The notes beneath the pieces are model-generated. The model ran no database searches and was not told the origin of the DNA. It saw nothing but the letters and a program-made list of their open reading frames with translations. A stretch of DNA of 64,000 nt, from the NCBI RefSeq assembly GCF_001012825.1, contig NZ_LCZJ02000076.1, forward strand, positions 1-64,000, read 5' to 3'. The stretch comes from Paenibacillus etheri. GTDB taxonomy: Bacteria > Bacillota > Bacilli > Paenibacillales > Paenibacillaceae. The position numbers and the translations under genes were made by a program. Each line of letters begins with the position of its first letter. Positions within the stretch are counted from its first letter, which is position 1. Positions 54,509 to 63,833 of this stretch are shown here, one piece after another.

Positions 54509-56017
54509 TTGAAGTCAACAGGGGATTTAGAACGCAAACTAATATTAACAGGCGTATTACTGGCCACGTTTCTGGCCGCTATTGAAGGGACTGTAACGGG
54601 GCCAGCGGGGCCGGCGATTGTAGGCGACTTTCAGGGGATGCAGTGGCTGAGCTGGATATTTACTTCATATTTGCTGGCAATGGCTATTACAACACCTATT
54701 TTCGGCAAAATCAGTGATCTGTTTGGACGCAAGCCTGTATTCATGTGGGGAGCGGCTGTTTTTTTATTAGGCTCATTATTATGCGGCATATCGCAAAGTA
54801 TGGAACAGCTGATCCTGTTTCGTGCGATACAGGGTATCGGTGCGGGTGCACTTATTCCAATGACCTTTACCATTATCGGTGATATTTACAGCATTGAAGA
54901 AAGAGCAAAGACACAAGGGTTGCTAAGTTCTGTATGGGGGATTTCCTCTTTGGTAGGACCACTGCTTGGTGGTTATGTGGTCGATTACTTAAGCTGGCGC
55001 TGGGTATTTGTGTTCAACCTACCATTTGGCGTGTTGGCAATGGTATTTATTGCGCGCTACCTGAAGGAGGAAAAGGTGCGTCGGAAGACACAAATCGATG
55101 TGGCAGGCGTTCTTCTGTTCGCAGCAGGCATGGGTGCTCTGCTCTTTGGACTCTCCACAGGAGGACAGAACCTGGCATGGACCTCTCCGTTACTACTCAC
55201 AACACTGGGTGCGGCGGTTATCCTGCTAATCCTATTTCTGTTTGTGGAGCGCCGTGCGCCAGAGCCTATGCTTCCACTGAACCTATTCTCAAATCGTAAC
55301 ATCGCAGTATCAACGGGTGCTAACCTGCTGGTAAGCACATTAATTATTGGACTTTCTACGTATATCCCCTTATGGGTGCAGGGCGTATCTGGAAAAAGCG
55401 CTGCGATCTCAGGCTTGCTGCTTGCGCCAATGTCTGTAGGTTGGATGTTTGGGTCAATCGCAGGCGGACGGATGATTCTGCGAGCGGGTTCTCGCCGAAC
55501 GGCGATGCTTGGATTGATGATGATTGCTGCCGGAGCTATTGGTCTGGTTTTCTTGACTGGAGAGTCTTCACAGCTAATCCTCTTATGCTTGATGCTGGTC
55601 TGCGGAGTAGGCTTCGGATACTCCTCTACGGTCTTCACGATTATCGCTCAGTCCTCGGTTGCCTATGATCAACGTGGTGCATCCACAGCGCTTAATGCAT
55701 TTACAAGGTCACTAGGTCAGACCATTGGGGTGGCTATTTTCGGTTCTTGGCTGAACTTGAATATTGATCAGCTGTTGCGAAAACAACCGGATTCAAACGT
55801 TACAGGTGATGACATTAATAAGCTGCTAGGCTCGCATACAGGCACTAATCTGTCCGGTGAAGTATCAAACAGTTTACGTGGTGCACTTGAAGGGGGACTT
55901 CATTCACTATTTATCGTGATGGCAGGTTTTGCGGTCTTGTCACTAGTTATATCTTGGGGTTTGCGCAAAGGTGTACCTTCCGTAGAGGATGCTACGTCAT
56001 CTTTGAAAAAGGCATAA
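54509..56017 (+). CDS. MFS drug exporter, DHA2 family (14 helices, EmrB/QacA type)
   Basis: 502 residues. Motifs: LLATFLAAIEGTVTGPAGPAIV near residue 17 (motif D1-like), GKISDLFGRKPVFMWG (motif A) near residue 68, RAIQGIGAGALIPMTF (motif B), and SSVWGISSLVGPLLGGYVVDYLSWRWVF (motif C, antiporter) near residue 140. Fourteen membrane helices are expected. TTG start at 54509, with AGAGAGGG nine bases before it. It faces a MarR-type gene across a terminator. Confidence 0.93.
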   Translation: MKSTGDLERKLILTGVLLATFLAAIEGTVTGPAGPAIVGDFQGMQWLSWIFTSYLLAMAITTPIFGKISDLFGRKPVFMWGAAVFLLGSLLCGISQSMEQLILFRAIQGIGAGALIPMTFTIIGDIYSIEERAKTQGLLSSVWGISSLVGPLLGGYVVDYLSWRWVFVFNLPFGVLAMVFIARYLKEEKVRRKTQIDVAGVLLFAAGMGALLFGLSTGGQNLAWTSPLLLTTLGAAVILLILFLFVERRAPEPMLPLNLFSNRNIAVSTGANLLVSTLIIGLSTYIPLWVQGVSGKSAAISGLLLAPMSVGWMFGSIAGGRMILRAGSRRTAMLGLMMIAAGAIGLVFLTGESSQLILLCLMLVCGVGFGYSSTVFTIIAQSSVAYDQRGASTALNAFTRSLGQTIGVAIFGSWLNLNIDQLLRKQPDSNVTGDDINKLLGSHTGTNLSGEVSNSLRGALEGGLHSLFIVMAGFAVLSLVISWGLRKGVPSVEDATSSLKKA

Positions 56018-56035
56018 TCTATTCTCTAAAGCATA

Positions 56036-56073
56036 AAGAAGCCCGACCAGGCATTTGCCGGTCGGGCTTCTTC
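56036..56073. terminator. Bidirectional terminator
   Basis: AAGAAGCCCGACC pairs perfectly with GGTCGGGCTTCTT around an 11-12 base loop, between convergent genes. Confidence 0.9.
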
Positions 56074-56129
56074 GTGCGATAACAGCTTGTCTAACACATA
56101 TGAAGTAAAAAGCAGCCTAGACTCTAGTT

Positions 56130-56597
56130 CTACTTACGAGGAAGAGGGGAAAGCTTCTCAGCTTGCAGACCCATCTTCTTGAGCAGAGTGATCATTTGTT
56201 CCTTCTCTTCATCATTCAGTCCGCTGAAAGCAAGATGAAGACGCTCTGAGTATTTCGGATACATCTCATTCATGAGACGTTCGCCTTCCGCGGTCAACTC
56301 TGCGAAAATCACACGACGATCACTTGGACAAGGCTTGCGTTGCAAATAGCCGCGTTCTTCGAGCTTGTCGATAACGTAAGTCACGTTGCCGCTCTGTAGC
56401 AGCAGTTTGGCACCAATTTGTTGAATGGGCTGTGGTCCCTTATAGTACAACACTTCCATGACGGCAAAGGCAGTAGGGTTAAAACCTTCAATTTTGCTGC
56501 CGGTAACAGCATGCTCATTAATACTCTTGAATGATTTGGCAAATACCCGGTACAAATGTAATGTTAATTGTGTATCACGTTCATAAGATTGTATCAT
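56130..56597 (-). CDS. MarR-family transcriptional regulator
   Basis: 155 residues. Winged helix: GPQPIQQIGAKLLLQSGNVTYVIDKLEERGYLQRK, wing PSDRRVIFAELT. The ATG at 56597 is chosen since GGTGGAG lies just upstream; longer in-frame starts lack a site. It is divergent from the MFS gene at 56942 and convergent with the MFS gene at 54509, so it could regulate either. Confidence 0.9.
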   Translation of the reverse strand: MIQSYERDTQLTLHLYRVFAKSFKSINEHAVTGSKIEGFNPTAFAVMEVLYYKGPQPIQQIGAKLLLQSGNVTYVIDKLEERGYLQRKPCPSDRRVIFAELTAEGERLMNEMYPKYSERLHLAFSGLNDEEKEQMITLLKKMGLQAEKLSPLPRK

Positions 56598-56941
56598 GCT
56601 TCTCCACCCTCTATCGTTAATCATGTGAACTCGTCGCACGTCTGTAATCATATTAATTAGTGCACGGTTTTCCTGTGCAATGAACTTTGAGATAACAATA
56701 GAATACGTGAAAGATCGAATGAAGAACATGTGATTTGTCACAATGAGCAACTTTTAATTATTAAAAATCAAACAATTTTTTGAAGATGTTGAAATTGAAT
56801 GTTTTTTTACTTCAGTCTCTGAAAGGATAGCAATTTCATCCCCCGGTTCAAGTGTTATTTACGCCTCCAGACGGATGAATGACAATCTCCAATATTTTAC
56901 TATTATTTCATTGAGAAATAGTAACGGGGAGTGAAGTAAGG
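56598..56941. other. Intergenic region between marR and an MFS gene
   Basis: 344 bases, strongly AT-rich. Apart from the inverted repeat at 56897-56924 no gene, terminator or repeat was seen. Divergent promoters are expected here. Confidence 0.5.
56897..56924 (+). promoter_or_regulatory. Inverted repeat before the MFS gene (possible operator)
   Basis: TTACTATT and AATAGTAA form perfect 8-bp arms around a 12-base centre, 17 bases before the ATG at 56942. It could be bound by the divergent MarR protein or act as an RNA hairpin over the start. Confidence 0.4.
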
Positions 56942-58285
56942 ATGGAGGAGCATCTCATTCATGATTTAAAAGAAAGCAAGCTAACCGCGAATAAGCCATT
57001 CATGCTGCTTATTGCGGCACAACTGGTATCGAATGTAGGAGACTGGTTGCATATACTAGCGCTACTGACGATGGTAGGTTTTAAATGGAATGCTACACCG
57101 TGGGAAATTACGGCTATATCTTTATGTATGGCAGTGCCTTTGCTCTTAGGAGGACCGTTTGCAGGTTATTTAAGTGATCGTTTTAACCGCAAGGTACTAA
57201 TGATTGGTTCGGATATAGCCCGTGCAGCGGTTGTTATTTGCTTGGTATTTGCAGGCTCGTTGTGGCAGGTCTATGTGCTGCTACTGGCTAAGGGATGTAT
57301 GGATGTGCTGTTCTCTCCGGCCAAAAGCGGAAAGATTAAGGAACTTGTTCCTGCGGCTCAGATGGATAAAGCAATGGCGCTTAGCTCATCGATAGAACAG
57401 ATAACCAAAATTGTGGGTCCAGCACTTGGTGGATTGCTGGTTGCAGCCTTCGGCATATCTGTTTGTTACATGATTGATTCCGCTACGTTCGTTTTATCGG
57501 CGATTATTTTAATAGGATTACCGCGCTTAGCTGGAACAAAGAAGGAAGACGCGGAAGCAAGCACGGGGGAGACGGAGGTACGTAAATCCTTCCGCCAAGA
57601 AATGTCGGCGGGTCTGCATGTGATTGCAGGAATGCCTGTAGTACTGTGTGGCATTGTTACGTTGGTACTGGTGCTGCTAATGCTACAGATCGGTGACTCG
57701 CAGATTGTAACGTTATTCCGGGAGATCCCAGGTGTGAACGGAGATTTGCTGGGGTGGTGTGTAGCAGCCAGTGGTCTTGGAACCTTGCTATCTGCGCTGC
57801 TTGTAAGCCGAATAGGCAGTGGTAAGCATCCGCTTATTTTTATGGGATTAGGGGCTGTAATCATGGGCGTTGTCTTCTCGAGTGCAGGGATCGTAACTGC
57901 TCACGGTCAGGCCGGAATCTGGATGAACATTGCTTTGTTTGGGTCCTTCATGTTTGCTGGTGTGGGTGCAGGGCTAGCGTTTATCCCCTTCAATTCAATG
58001 CTCCAGCAACGGACACCTGCTGAATACACGGGTCGTGTATTTGGGACCATAGGCAGTCTGACAAGCGCAGCTGTTATTCTAGGACCTGTAGCCGGTGGAG
58101 CCTTAGTGACAGCCTCGGGTCCGGTGTCTGCCTTTATTCTATCTGGTTTGCTTACAGGATTGCTAGGACTAGGGCTGTTAATGCTGCGTGGCAAGATTGA
58201 GCGCAGGGATGAAGCGGCGATCAAGAAGCAGGAAGGAATAGCTGCGACGAATAACATGGACCTTGTTGGACAGACCTCCCTTTGA
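56942..58285 (+). CDS. MFS transporter (macrolide-efflux-like, 12 helices)
   Basis: 447 residues with about twelve helices. FMLLIAAQLVSNVGDWLHILAL near residue 20 and GPFAGYLSDRFNRKVLMIGSDIARA near residue 76 (motif A) are typical for the MefA/enterobactin-exporter-like MFS group; FSPAKSGKIKELVP follows. The substrate is unknown. GGGGAGTGAAGTAAGG precedes the ATG. A terminator lies at 58272-58300. Confidence 0.88.
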   Translation: MEEHLIHDLKESKLTANKPFMLLIAAQLVSNVGDWLHILALLTMVGFKWNATPWEITAISLCMAVPLLLGGPFAGYLSDRFNRKVLMIGSDIARAAVVICLVFAGSLWQVYVLLLAKGCMDVLFSPAKSGKIKELVPAAQMDKAMALSSSIEQITKIVGPALGGLLVAAFGISVCYMIDSATFVLSAIILIGLPRLAGTKKEDAEASTGETEVRKSFRQEMSAGLHVIAGMPVVLCGIVTLVLVLLMLQIGDSQIVTLFREIPGVNGDLLGWCVAASGLGTLLSALLVSRIGSGKHPLIFMGLGAVIMGVVFSSAGIVTAHGQAGIWMNIALFGSFMFAGVGAGLAFIPFNSMLQQRTPAEYTGRVFGTIGSLTSAAVILGPVAGGALVTASGPVSAFILSGLLTGLLGLGLLMLRGKIERRDEAAIKKQEGIAATNNMDLVGQTSL

Positions 58286-58300
58286 TGGGAGGTTTCTTTT
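58272..58300 (+). terminator. Rho-independent terminator
   Basis: ACCTCCC pairs with GGGAGGT around TTTGAT and is followed by TTCTTTT; the stem begins within the end of the MFS gene. Confidence 0.7.
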
Positions 58301-58486
58301 ATTCGCTATTGCGCAGGGCTTAAGCTATTATTGTGAAAAAAGCAGCTTGATTATTTTCAGAAAAAATATATAGTACGATTAGATAAGTTGCGGTTGCCTC
58401 TGTTGATCATTTGAATATCATTCATATACGCAATAGGGAATGCAATTTATAATAGTATTTATTAGAAGTACTAGGAGATGGAGAGT

Positions 58487-59227
58487 ATGGAAAAAGAAGA
58501 AACAATGGTGGATACCGAGAGCTATGACGACATTGTGCTCGATGTTGAGATCGATGAAGCTGGCTATGAAGCGGGAGATCCTTGCATATTCGATATTTCT
58601 TTTCAAGTGAAGCGAGGGCAACTGCTCGGACTGATCGGACCTAATGGTGCTGGAAAAAGTACAACCATTAAGACCCTGCTTGGTTTGCTGAAGAATACCA
58701 AGGCTAAGGTGTCTTTTAGTGGAGTTAATAAATCTTACGCTTATGTACCGGAGCAGCCTGTGTTTTATGAGGATTTGACGTTGTGGGAGCACTTAGATTT
58801 AGCTGCCGCTGCCTATGGATTGAAGTACGAACAGTTCGAAGAAACTGCAGAAAGACTGTTGAAGCAGTTTGGTATGGGCCATGTGCGCAATGATCTTCCA
58901 GCTGGATTCTCTAAGGGCATGAAACAAAAAATGATGCTAATGCTGGGCTTTTTGGTACAGCCGGACGTTTATATTGTGGACGAGCCGTTTATCGGTTTAG
59001 ATCCTCGCGCTACTAAAGATTTCCTGCGGCTGCTGGAAGCGGAACGGAAGCGCGGAGCTGGTGTATTAATGTCCACGCATGTACTGGATACTGCAGAGAA
59101 GATATGCGATGATTTCGTACTAATCTCCGGGGGAAAGGTTGCCGCCTCGGGAACACTCGAAGATATACGTGATTATGCTGGACTGCCGGAGGCGTCGTTG
59201 TTTGATTGCTTCGACGAACTGACATGA
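58487..59227 (+). CDS. ecsA: ABC transporter ATP-binding protein (EcsA-like)
   Basis: 246 residues. Walker A GPNGAGKSTT near residue 52, a signature of the FSKGMKQK type (as in EcsA-like proteins) near residue 145, Walker B VYIVDEPFIGLDP near residue 165, and a switch His in STHVLD. AGGAG lies nine bases before the ATG at 58487. The membrane partner gene overlaps its stop (ATGA). In Bacillus, EcsAB affects regulated membrane proteolysis (RasP), secretion and competence; that role is inferred here. Confidence 0.85.
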   Translation: MEKEETMVDTESYDDIVLDVEIDEAGYEAGDPCIFDISFQVKRGQLLGLIGPNGAGKSTTIKTLLGLLKNTKAKVSFSGVNKSYAYVPEQPVFYEDLTLWEHLDLAAAAYGLKYEQFEETAERLLKQFGMGHVRNDLPAGFSKGMKQKMMLMLGFLVQPDVYIVDEPFIGLDPRATKDFLRLLEAERKRGAGVLMSTHVLDTAEKICDDFVLISGGKVAASGTLEDIRDYAGLPEASLFDCFDELT

Positions 59228-60486
59228 GGAAGCAGGGACAGCGGGCGTTTGCTTTTTCTAACGCTAAACAACTATTCAGACGGCGGCTATTCTCTCATTG
59301 GCGTGAGCAATCCGCTATTATCCGTACGGCGGCTGATTGGACCGTTCTCTTATATATTCTTATTCCCGGGGGATTGCTCGGAGGGCGTTTGTATTATGGA
59401 TTCTGGAATGAAGCCCTACCGGCTTGGAGTGTGAATTTGCCGTTTATGCTCATTCCTTCGTTATTGGTGCTCCTGATCTGCAATGGGGGATTGGTGCTAT
59501 TATTGCAGGAAGGGGATCTATTATTTCTTAGACAACGGCAGCGATGGGTTAATACGATCGTCTTTCGCGGGTTGCTCTACAGCCTGATTGTAACCTCGCT
59601 GAAGTTCTGTGTAGCTTTTGCACTGTTACTGCCTTTTTTGATTCGGGGATTTGAAATGACGTCATCGGAGGTATGGGCGCTGTTCGCTCTGACCTTGGCG
59701 TGCAGTTGGTGTGTTAAGTTACTTGGACATCTTGTAAAAGTACAGAAGCAAGGTTGGCGTCGCTGGTTGTGGCTATTTCTGGCGATCTCCGTCCCGAACG
59801 CTATTTATTTCAGAGTAGCTAGCCTTTGGAATGATCGCCCGCTCATCATATCGCTGAGTGCGGTTCTATTTACAGTCGTTGCAATAATTGCTTTCCGGTG
59901 GCGCTTATTGATGCGGGGAACATTTATGAACGATGTGCGCGAGGACTATAAGCAACGAATGAAGATAGCGGCCATACTGCTCCGCCATGTTCTGGATAAA
60001 CCTCGCCCGACTCGCCATAAGCCATGGATTTTCCGGAAGTCGCAGCCTTTGCTTAAATCAAAGACTGCCGAGAGCCGTTTCTCTGCGGCAGCGATTAAGG
60101 CACTCGTACGGAATCCGGCCCATTTGAAGCTTTACTTGGCTTTTACAGTCGTATCTGCCGTAGCGATCCTTATCATTCCATCAGGATTTAAATGGCTGGG
60201 ATTTGTAGTATTAACATCGCTCATGTCTTTTTGGTTGTTTTCGTTCTGGTCTTTGTTTGTTGGTGATGATTACGTTGGGATACTTCCGTTTACGAAAGAA
60301 CAAAAGGCTGAAGCGGGGATGCATGCGGTCCCTATTCTATTGCTTCCCTTTACAATGATTACCTCCGCATTAATCTGTCTCTCTTTATATGGATGGTGGG
60401 GGATCATCCTGTTCGTTCCGGTTGGATACATGGTTGGACTCTTTATTAGCAGAATATTTGGTACGTTCCGTTTAGGAAAAGAATGA
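59224..60486 (+). CDS. ecsB: ABC transporter membrane protein (EcsB-like)
   Basis: 420 residues with about eight to ten membrane helices in two groups (about 40-245 and 305-415), separated by a basic cytosolic stretch (about 245-300). The order and length match EcsB. It overlaps the EcsA-like gene by four bases. A terminator follows at 60496-60537. Confidence 0.8.
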   Translation: MRKQGQRAFAFSNAKQLFRRRLFSHWREQSAIIRTAADWTVLLYILIPGGLLGGRLYYGFWNEALPAWSVNLPFMLIPSLLVLLICNGGLVLLLQEGDLLFLRQRQRWVNTIVFRGLLYSLIVTSLKFCVAFALLLPFLIRGFEMTSSEVWALFALTLACSWCVKLLGHLVKVQKQGWRRWLWLFLAISVPNAIYFRVASLWNDRPLIISLSAVLFTVVAIIAFRWRLLMRGTFMNDVREDYKQRMKIAAILLRHVLDKPRPTRHKPWIFRKSQPLLKSKTAESRFSAAAIKALVRNPAHLKLYLAFTVVSAVAILIIPSGFKWLGFVVLTSLMSFWLFSFWSLFVGDDYVGILPFTKEQKAEAGMHAVPILLLPFTMITSALICLSLYGWWGIILFVPVGYMVGLFISRIFGTFRLGKE

Positions 60487-60495
60487 TAGATAGAA

Positions 60496-60537
60496 CAACG
60501 GCGTTACTTGAGAGCTCCTCAAGTAACGCTGTTTTTA
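60496..60537. terminator. Bidirectional terminator
   Basis: AACGGCGTTACTTGAG pairs with CTCAAGTAACGCTGTT (one G-U) around AGCTC, followed by TTT; it lies between convergent genes. Confidence 0.88.
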
Positions 60538-60548
60538 GTTGTATTTAA

Positions 60549-61817
60549 TTAGCTCAGTCGAAGGTCAGCGGCATGTTTACCTGCCGTGTATCCAGTAGAG
60601 AAAGCGGCTGTTATATTGTAGCCACCGGTGTAGCCATGAATATCGAGTACTTCTCCGCAGAAAAATAGCCCTTGCATAAGCTTAGATTCCATTCTTTTGG
60701 GATCGATCTCCTTCAGATTTACTCCGCCACCCGTAACAAAGGCTTCGGACAGGGAGCGGGTACCGTGAACATAGACTGGCATCCTTTTCAAAATACCTGC
60801 TAGCGCATGCAATCCATTCTTGGATACATGATGGCCCGTTATATCTCCGTCTAGGTCTGCTTTAGTCAGCAAGAGGGGGATAAGACGTTCTGGCAACAGC
60901 CCCTTCAGCGAATTACGGATCGCTTTCTTCGGCTCCTGGTCCAGCCTGTCCTGCACCATAGCTTCCACTTCCCGTGCATTCAGATCAGGGAAGAGATCGA
61001 TGGACATCTCCACCGTATCAGTGCCGGATTTCCGTTGGACTTGTCTCAGAAATTGGCTGCACCGCAGAGCAATCGGTCCCGATAATCCAAAATGGGTGAA
61101 TATCATATCTCCACGGTGTGAGATAACCTTCTTACCTTTAGGATTACAAACAGTAAGTGCTACATCGCGTAGCGACAATCCTTGCAGCTCACCGGATTTA
61201 ATCCACTCTTCCCGTGAAATAATCGGTACCTCTGTCGGAAATAGCTCAGTAATGGTGTGTCCTGCGGCTTCTGCCCATGGGTACCCATCTCCAGTAGAGC
61301 CGGTCTGAGGCACGGACTTTCCTCCGGTGGCGATGATTACGGCAGCACTGGAAATCGTCTTGCCCGAGCCCAGCTGAACGCCCTTAACAGATCCTTCTTC
61401 ATATATTACATGTGAGACAGGACTGTCAGTCATAATCTGCACACCTAGAATCCGTACTTTGTTGATTAAGGCGGAGACGACGCTGGAGGCCTTATCGGAT
61501 ACGGGAAACATCCGTCCGTTGTCTTCTTCCTTTAATGCAATGCCTAAGCCTTCAAAAAAGGCAATAATGTCTTGATTATTAAAATGGTCGAAGGCGCTAT
61601 ACAAAAAACGCCCGTTTCCCGGGATATGGGAGATTAACTCATCTCTCTCCTTGACGTTCGTTACATTACAGCGTCCGCCACCAGATATCCCGAGCTTTCG
61701 TCCTAGCTTAGCTCCCTTGTCGATCAGTAGTACGGATGCCCCGTGTTCTGCTGCGGCCACGCTTGCCATTAATCCCGAAGGGCCGCCACCAATGACGATC
61801 ACATCGTAGTTGCTCAT
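60549..61817 (-). CDS. NAD(P)/FAD-dependent oxidoreductase, HI0933/YtfP (BaiN-like) family
   Basis: 422 residues. FAD-binding [30 protein letters not shown] (GxGxxG) at the N-terminus, [16 protein letters not shown] near residue 41 (family hallmark), [13 protein letters not shown], and [15 protein letters not shown] at the end. Members of this family are flavoproteins of unclear function; BaiN homologues act in bile-acid reduction in gut bacteria. AAAGGAG lies nine bases before the ATG. Confidence 0.92.
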   Translation of the reverse strand: MSNYDVIVIGGGPSGLMASVAAAEHGASVLLIDKGAKLGRKLGISGGGRCNVTNVKERDELISHIPGNGRFLYSAFDHFNNQDIIAFFEGLGIALKEEDNGRMFPVSDKASSVVSALINKVRILGVQIMTDSPVSHVIYEEGSVKGVQLGSGKTISSAAVIIATGGKSVPQTGSTGDGYPWAEAAGHTITELFPTEVPIISREEWIKSGELQGLSLRDVALTVCNPKGKKVISHRGDMIFTHFGLSGPIALRCSQFLRQVQRKSGTDTVEMSIDLFPDLNAREVEAMVQDRLDQEPKKAIRNSLKGLLPERLIPLLLTKADLDGDITGHHVSKNGLHALAGILKRMPVYVHGTRSLSEAFVTGGGVNLKEIDPKRMESKLMQGLFFCGEVLDIHGYTGGYNITAAFSTGYTAGKHAADLRLS

Positions 61818-61995
61818 GAAATTTTACTCCTTTACATGTTAAGACACGGATGTTGCTTCGTGTTTTTCTACCGGAATCATACCATTCTGACTCTCATGTA
61901 ACCAGTCTTGTCCACCCGCTTGGTGATAATCGTTGTCAGGAGAGTGATCCTGTGCTTTAATCTAGACATGTAGGGGAATTTGTCCATTTTGGGGT

Positions 61996-63717
61996 GTGAT
62001 TGTAATTATTGGCGCAATTAAGGATATATTATTGCAAATATCGGCAGCATGCTCCTTTCTTTTTCTGATTCAGTGGTGGGTGGACCGAGGGCTTTGGGCT
62101 CGAAAAAAAGGTAGTTTCCCGGATAATCAAACTTTTTTGGTTTTGGCGTGTACGTTCAGTCTTATTCTATGCTCTCTTCTTTCGACGACTTTATTCGGTA
62201 TTGCTTATTTGAATTTAGGAATGCTCCCTGCTTATATCGGTATTTTATATGGGACTGTACGTTCAGGCATTCTGCTGTCCATCTTTTCGCTTGTCTGTAA
62301 TATAATCATTGCAGAGCCAAGTGGAATAAGTAATATGATATTAAATTCTGGAATATTATTATATCCGTTGCTGTTTGGGTTAGCTAAGCCTTTTAAGAAA
62401 GGCACAGTGGTAGAGAAGATAGGTATGTTATGGATGGTTCTTTGTCCGAATATGTTGTTCATTGCACTTGTCCCTATTATAGGTGGGGAAAATATATATG
62501 AAGCCCATTCTAATGAGTCACTTTTGATTACTTTGTATCTATTTTGCACTATCGCGCTAGGTGGTATTTTTGTTTATTTTGTTGAAATGGTCTGGAGTAG
62601 CTGGCGGGCTAAAGTACATATGGAAAGTATAAGTGATAATTTTCAGTGGGAGTCTGAGAAGCTGCAGCAGATTACAAATGTAGTACCCCTCAGTATTATG
62701 TCCTTGGATGATCACGGAGTTGTGACTAATCTTAATGATTGTATGTTGGGAATGATAAGAACTCATTATCCCACTTTGAGAAGGGAAGATATTATTGATA
62801 AGCCGATTAGGGAATTTTTTAACGGATCAGCGGATGCTAACGCATATATGCGGGTTCGGGATAATATCCGCGCTAAACGACGTTCCCATGAACGAATGAT
62901 TCATGACTCGCGGATTTATCAAATCTATTCAGCGCCGCTAGTGAATACGAACACAGAATCATCTGGTGGAGTGGTACTCATTGCACAGGATATTACTAAT
63001 GAAGTAAAACTCCGTTCAGAGCTGGATCATGTGGAACGTTTGAGTTTAGTGGGGCAGATGGCAGCTGGAATTACCCATGAGATTCGTAATCCTATGGCAG
63101 TAGTTCGTGGATTCTTGCAGCTGATGAGAGAAAAAAGTACGGATGATTTGGATTCGTATTATCAGATCGTGTTAGAGGAGTTGGATCGGGCGAATAGCAT
63201 TATTAATGATTTCTTATCGCTGGCGCAGAGCCGGGTTTCAGATAAGGAGAAGGTGCTATTACACCGTGTTATAGAAGAAGTTAGTCCGCTGTTGTGGGCT
63301 GATGCCAATCTTCGGGGTCAAAGTGTTGAACTAAAGCTTAACGCATCTATTCATGAGCTGGAATTAAACGTTCGGGAAATAAAGCAGCTCATCCTTAATT
63401 TAGGACGCAACGCCATGGAGGCTATGGGACCCAAGGGGGTTCTGACACTGGAAACACGCAATATTCAAGATAAAGTGGAGCTGATTGTAAGGGATAGAGG
63501 GATCGGCATGTCGGAAAGTCAACGAGAGAAGTTGTTTTCACCCTTTTTTACAACGAAAAGAGAGGGAACGGGTCTAGGGCTATCCTTATGTCTCAGTATT
63601 GTGGAGCGGCATAACGGTAAAATAAATGTAGATTCTGTAGAAGGTGAGGGTACAGTGTTTACCATCTCGTTCCCTTTAGTAAAGGAAGAATATAGCGGAG
63701 CCATACTTGCGGATTGA
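61996..63717 (+). CDS. Sensor histidine kinase with 5TM-LytS-type sensor and PAS domain (sporulation-kinase-like)
   Basis: 573 residues. Six to seven membrane helices (about 5-205) form a 5TM-5TMR-LYT-type sensor. A PAS domain (about 225-340) has VVPLSIMSLDDHGVVTNLND. HisKA reads LSLVGQMAAGITHEIRNPMAVVRGFLQLM (phosphorylated His near residue 359), much like KinA/KinB-type kinases that feed Spo0F. The ATPase domain has NLGRNAMEAM, DRGIGMS and GTGLGLSLCLSIVERH. No response regulator gene is adjacent, as usual for phosphorelay kinases. The GTG at 61996 has only a weak site (GGGGT); the start is not certain. Confidence 0.9.
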   Translation: MIVIIGAIKDILLQISAACSFLFLIQWWVDRGLWARKKGSFPDNQTFLVLACTFSLILCSLLSTTLFGIAYLNLGMLPAYIGILYGTVRSGILLSIFSLVCNIIIAEPSGISNMILNSGILLYPLLFGLAKPFKKGTVVEKIGMLWMVLCPNMLFIALVPIIGGENIYEAHSNESLLITLYLFCTIALGGIFVYFVEMVWSSWRAKVHMESISDNFQWESEKLQQITNVVPLSIMSLDDHGVVTNLNDCMLGMIRTHYPTLRREDIIDKPIREFFNGSADANAYMRVRDNIRAKRRSHERMIHDSRIYQIYSAPLVNTNTESSGGVVLIAQDITNEVKLRSELDHVERLSLVGQMAAGITHEIRNPMAVVRGFLQLMREKSTDDLDSYYQIVLEELDRANSIINDFLSLAQSRVSDKEKVLLHRVIEEVSPLLWADANLRGQSVELKLNASIHELELNVREIKQLILNLGRNAMEAMGPKGVLTLETRNIQDKVELIVRDRGIGMSESQREKLFSPFFTTKREGTGLGLSLCLSIVERHNGKINVDSVEGEGTVFTISFPLVKEEYSGAILAD

Positions 63718-63738
63718 ATCAGGTTACTGTAGCATCTC

Positions 63739-63766
63739 TTGCTTTCACAGAGTATGAATGTATAAT
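63739..63766 (+). promoter_or_regulatory. SigA-like promoter of the bacilliredoxin gene
   Basis: TTGCTT (63739-63744), 16 bases, TATAAT (63761-63766), about 70 bases before the ATG at 63834. Confidence 0.5.
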
Positions 63767-63833
63767 AAAGTTAGTAAGTACTGCTGTAATGTTATCTGAC
63801 AAAACAGTAATTAGTGAAGGAGAGTGCAGAGAA

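Noticed and set aside
53924-58285. A drug-resistance island formed by GNAT, two MFS and MarR genes
   Set aside because: Base composition looks like the neighbourhood, no mobile elements were seen, and the genes are separated by terminators; ordinary chromosomal genes fit better.
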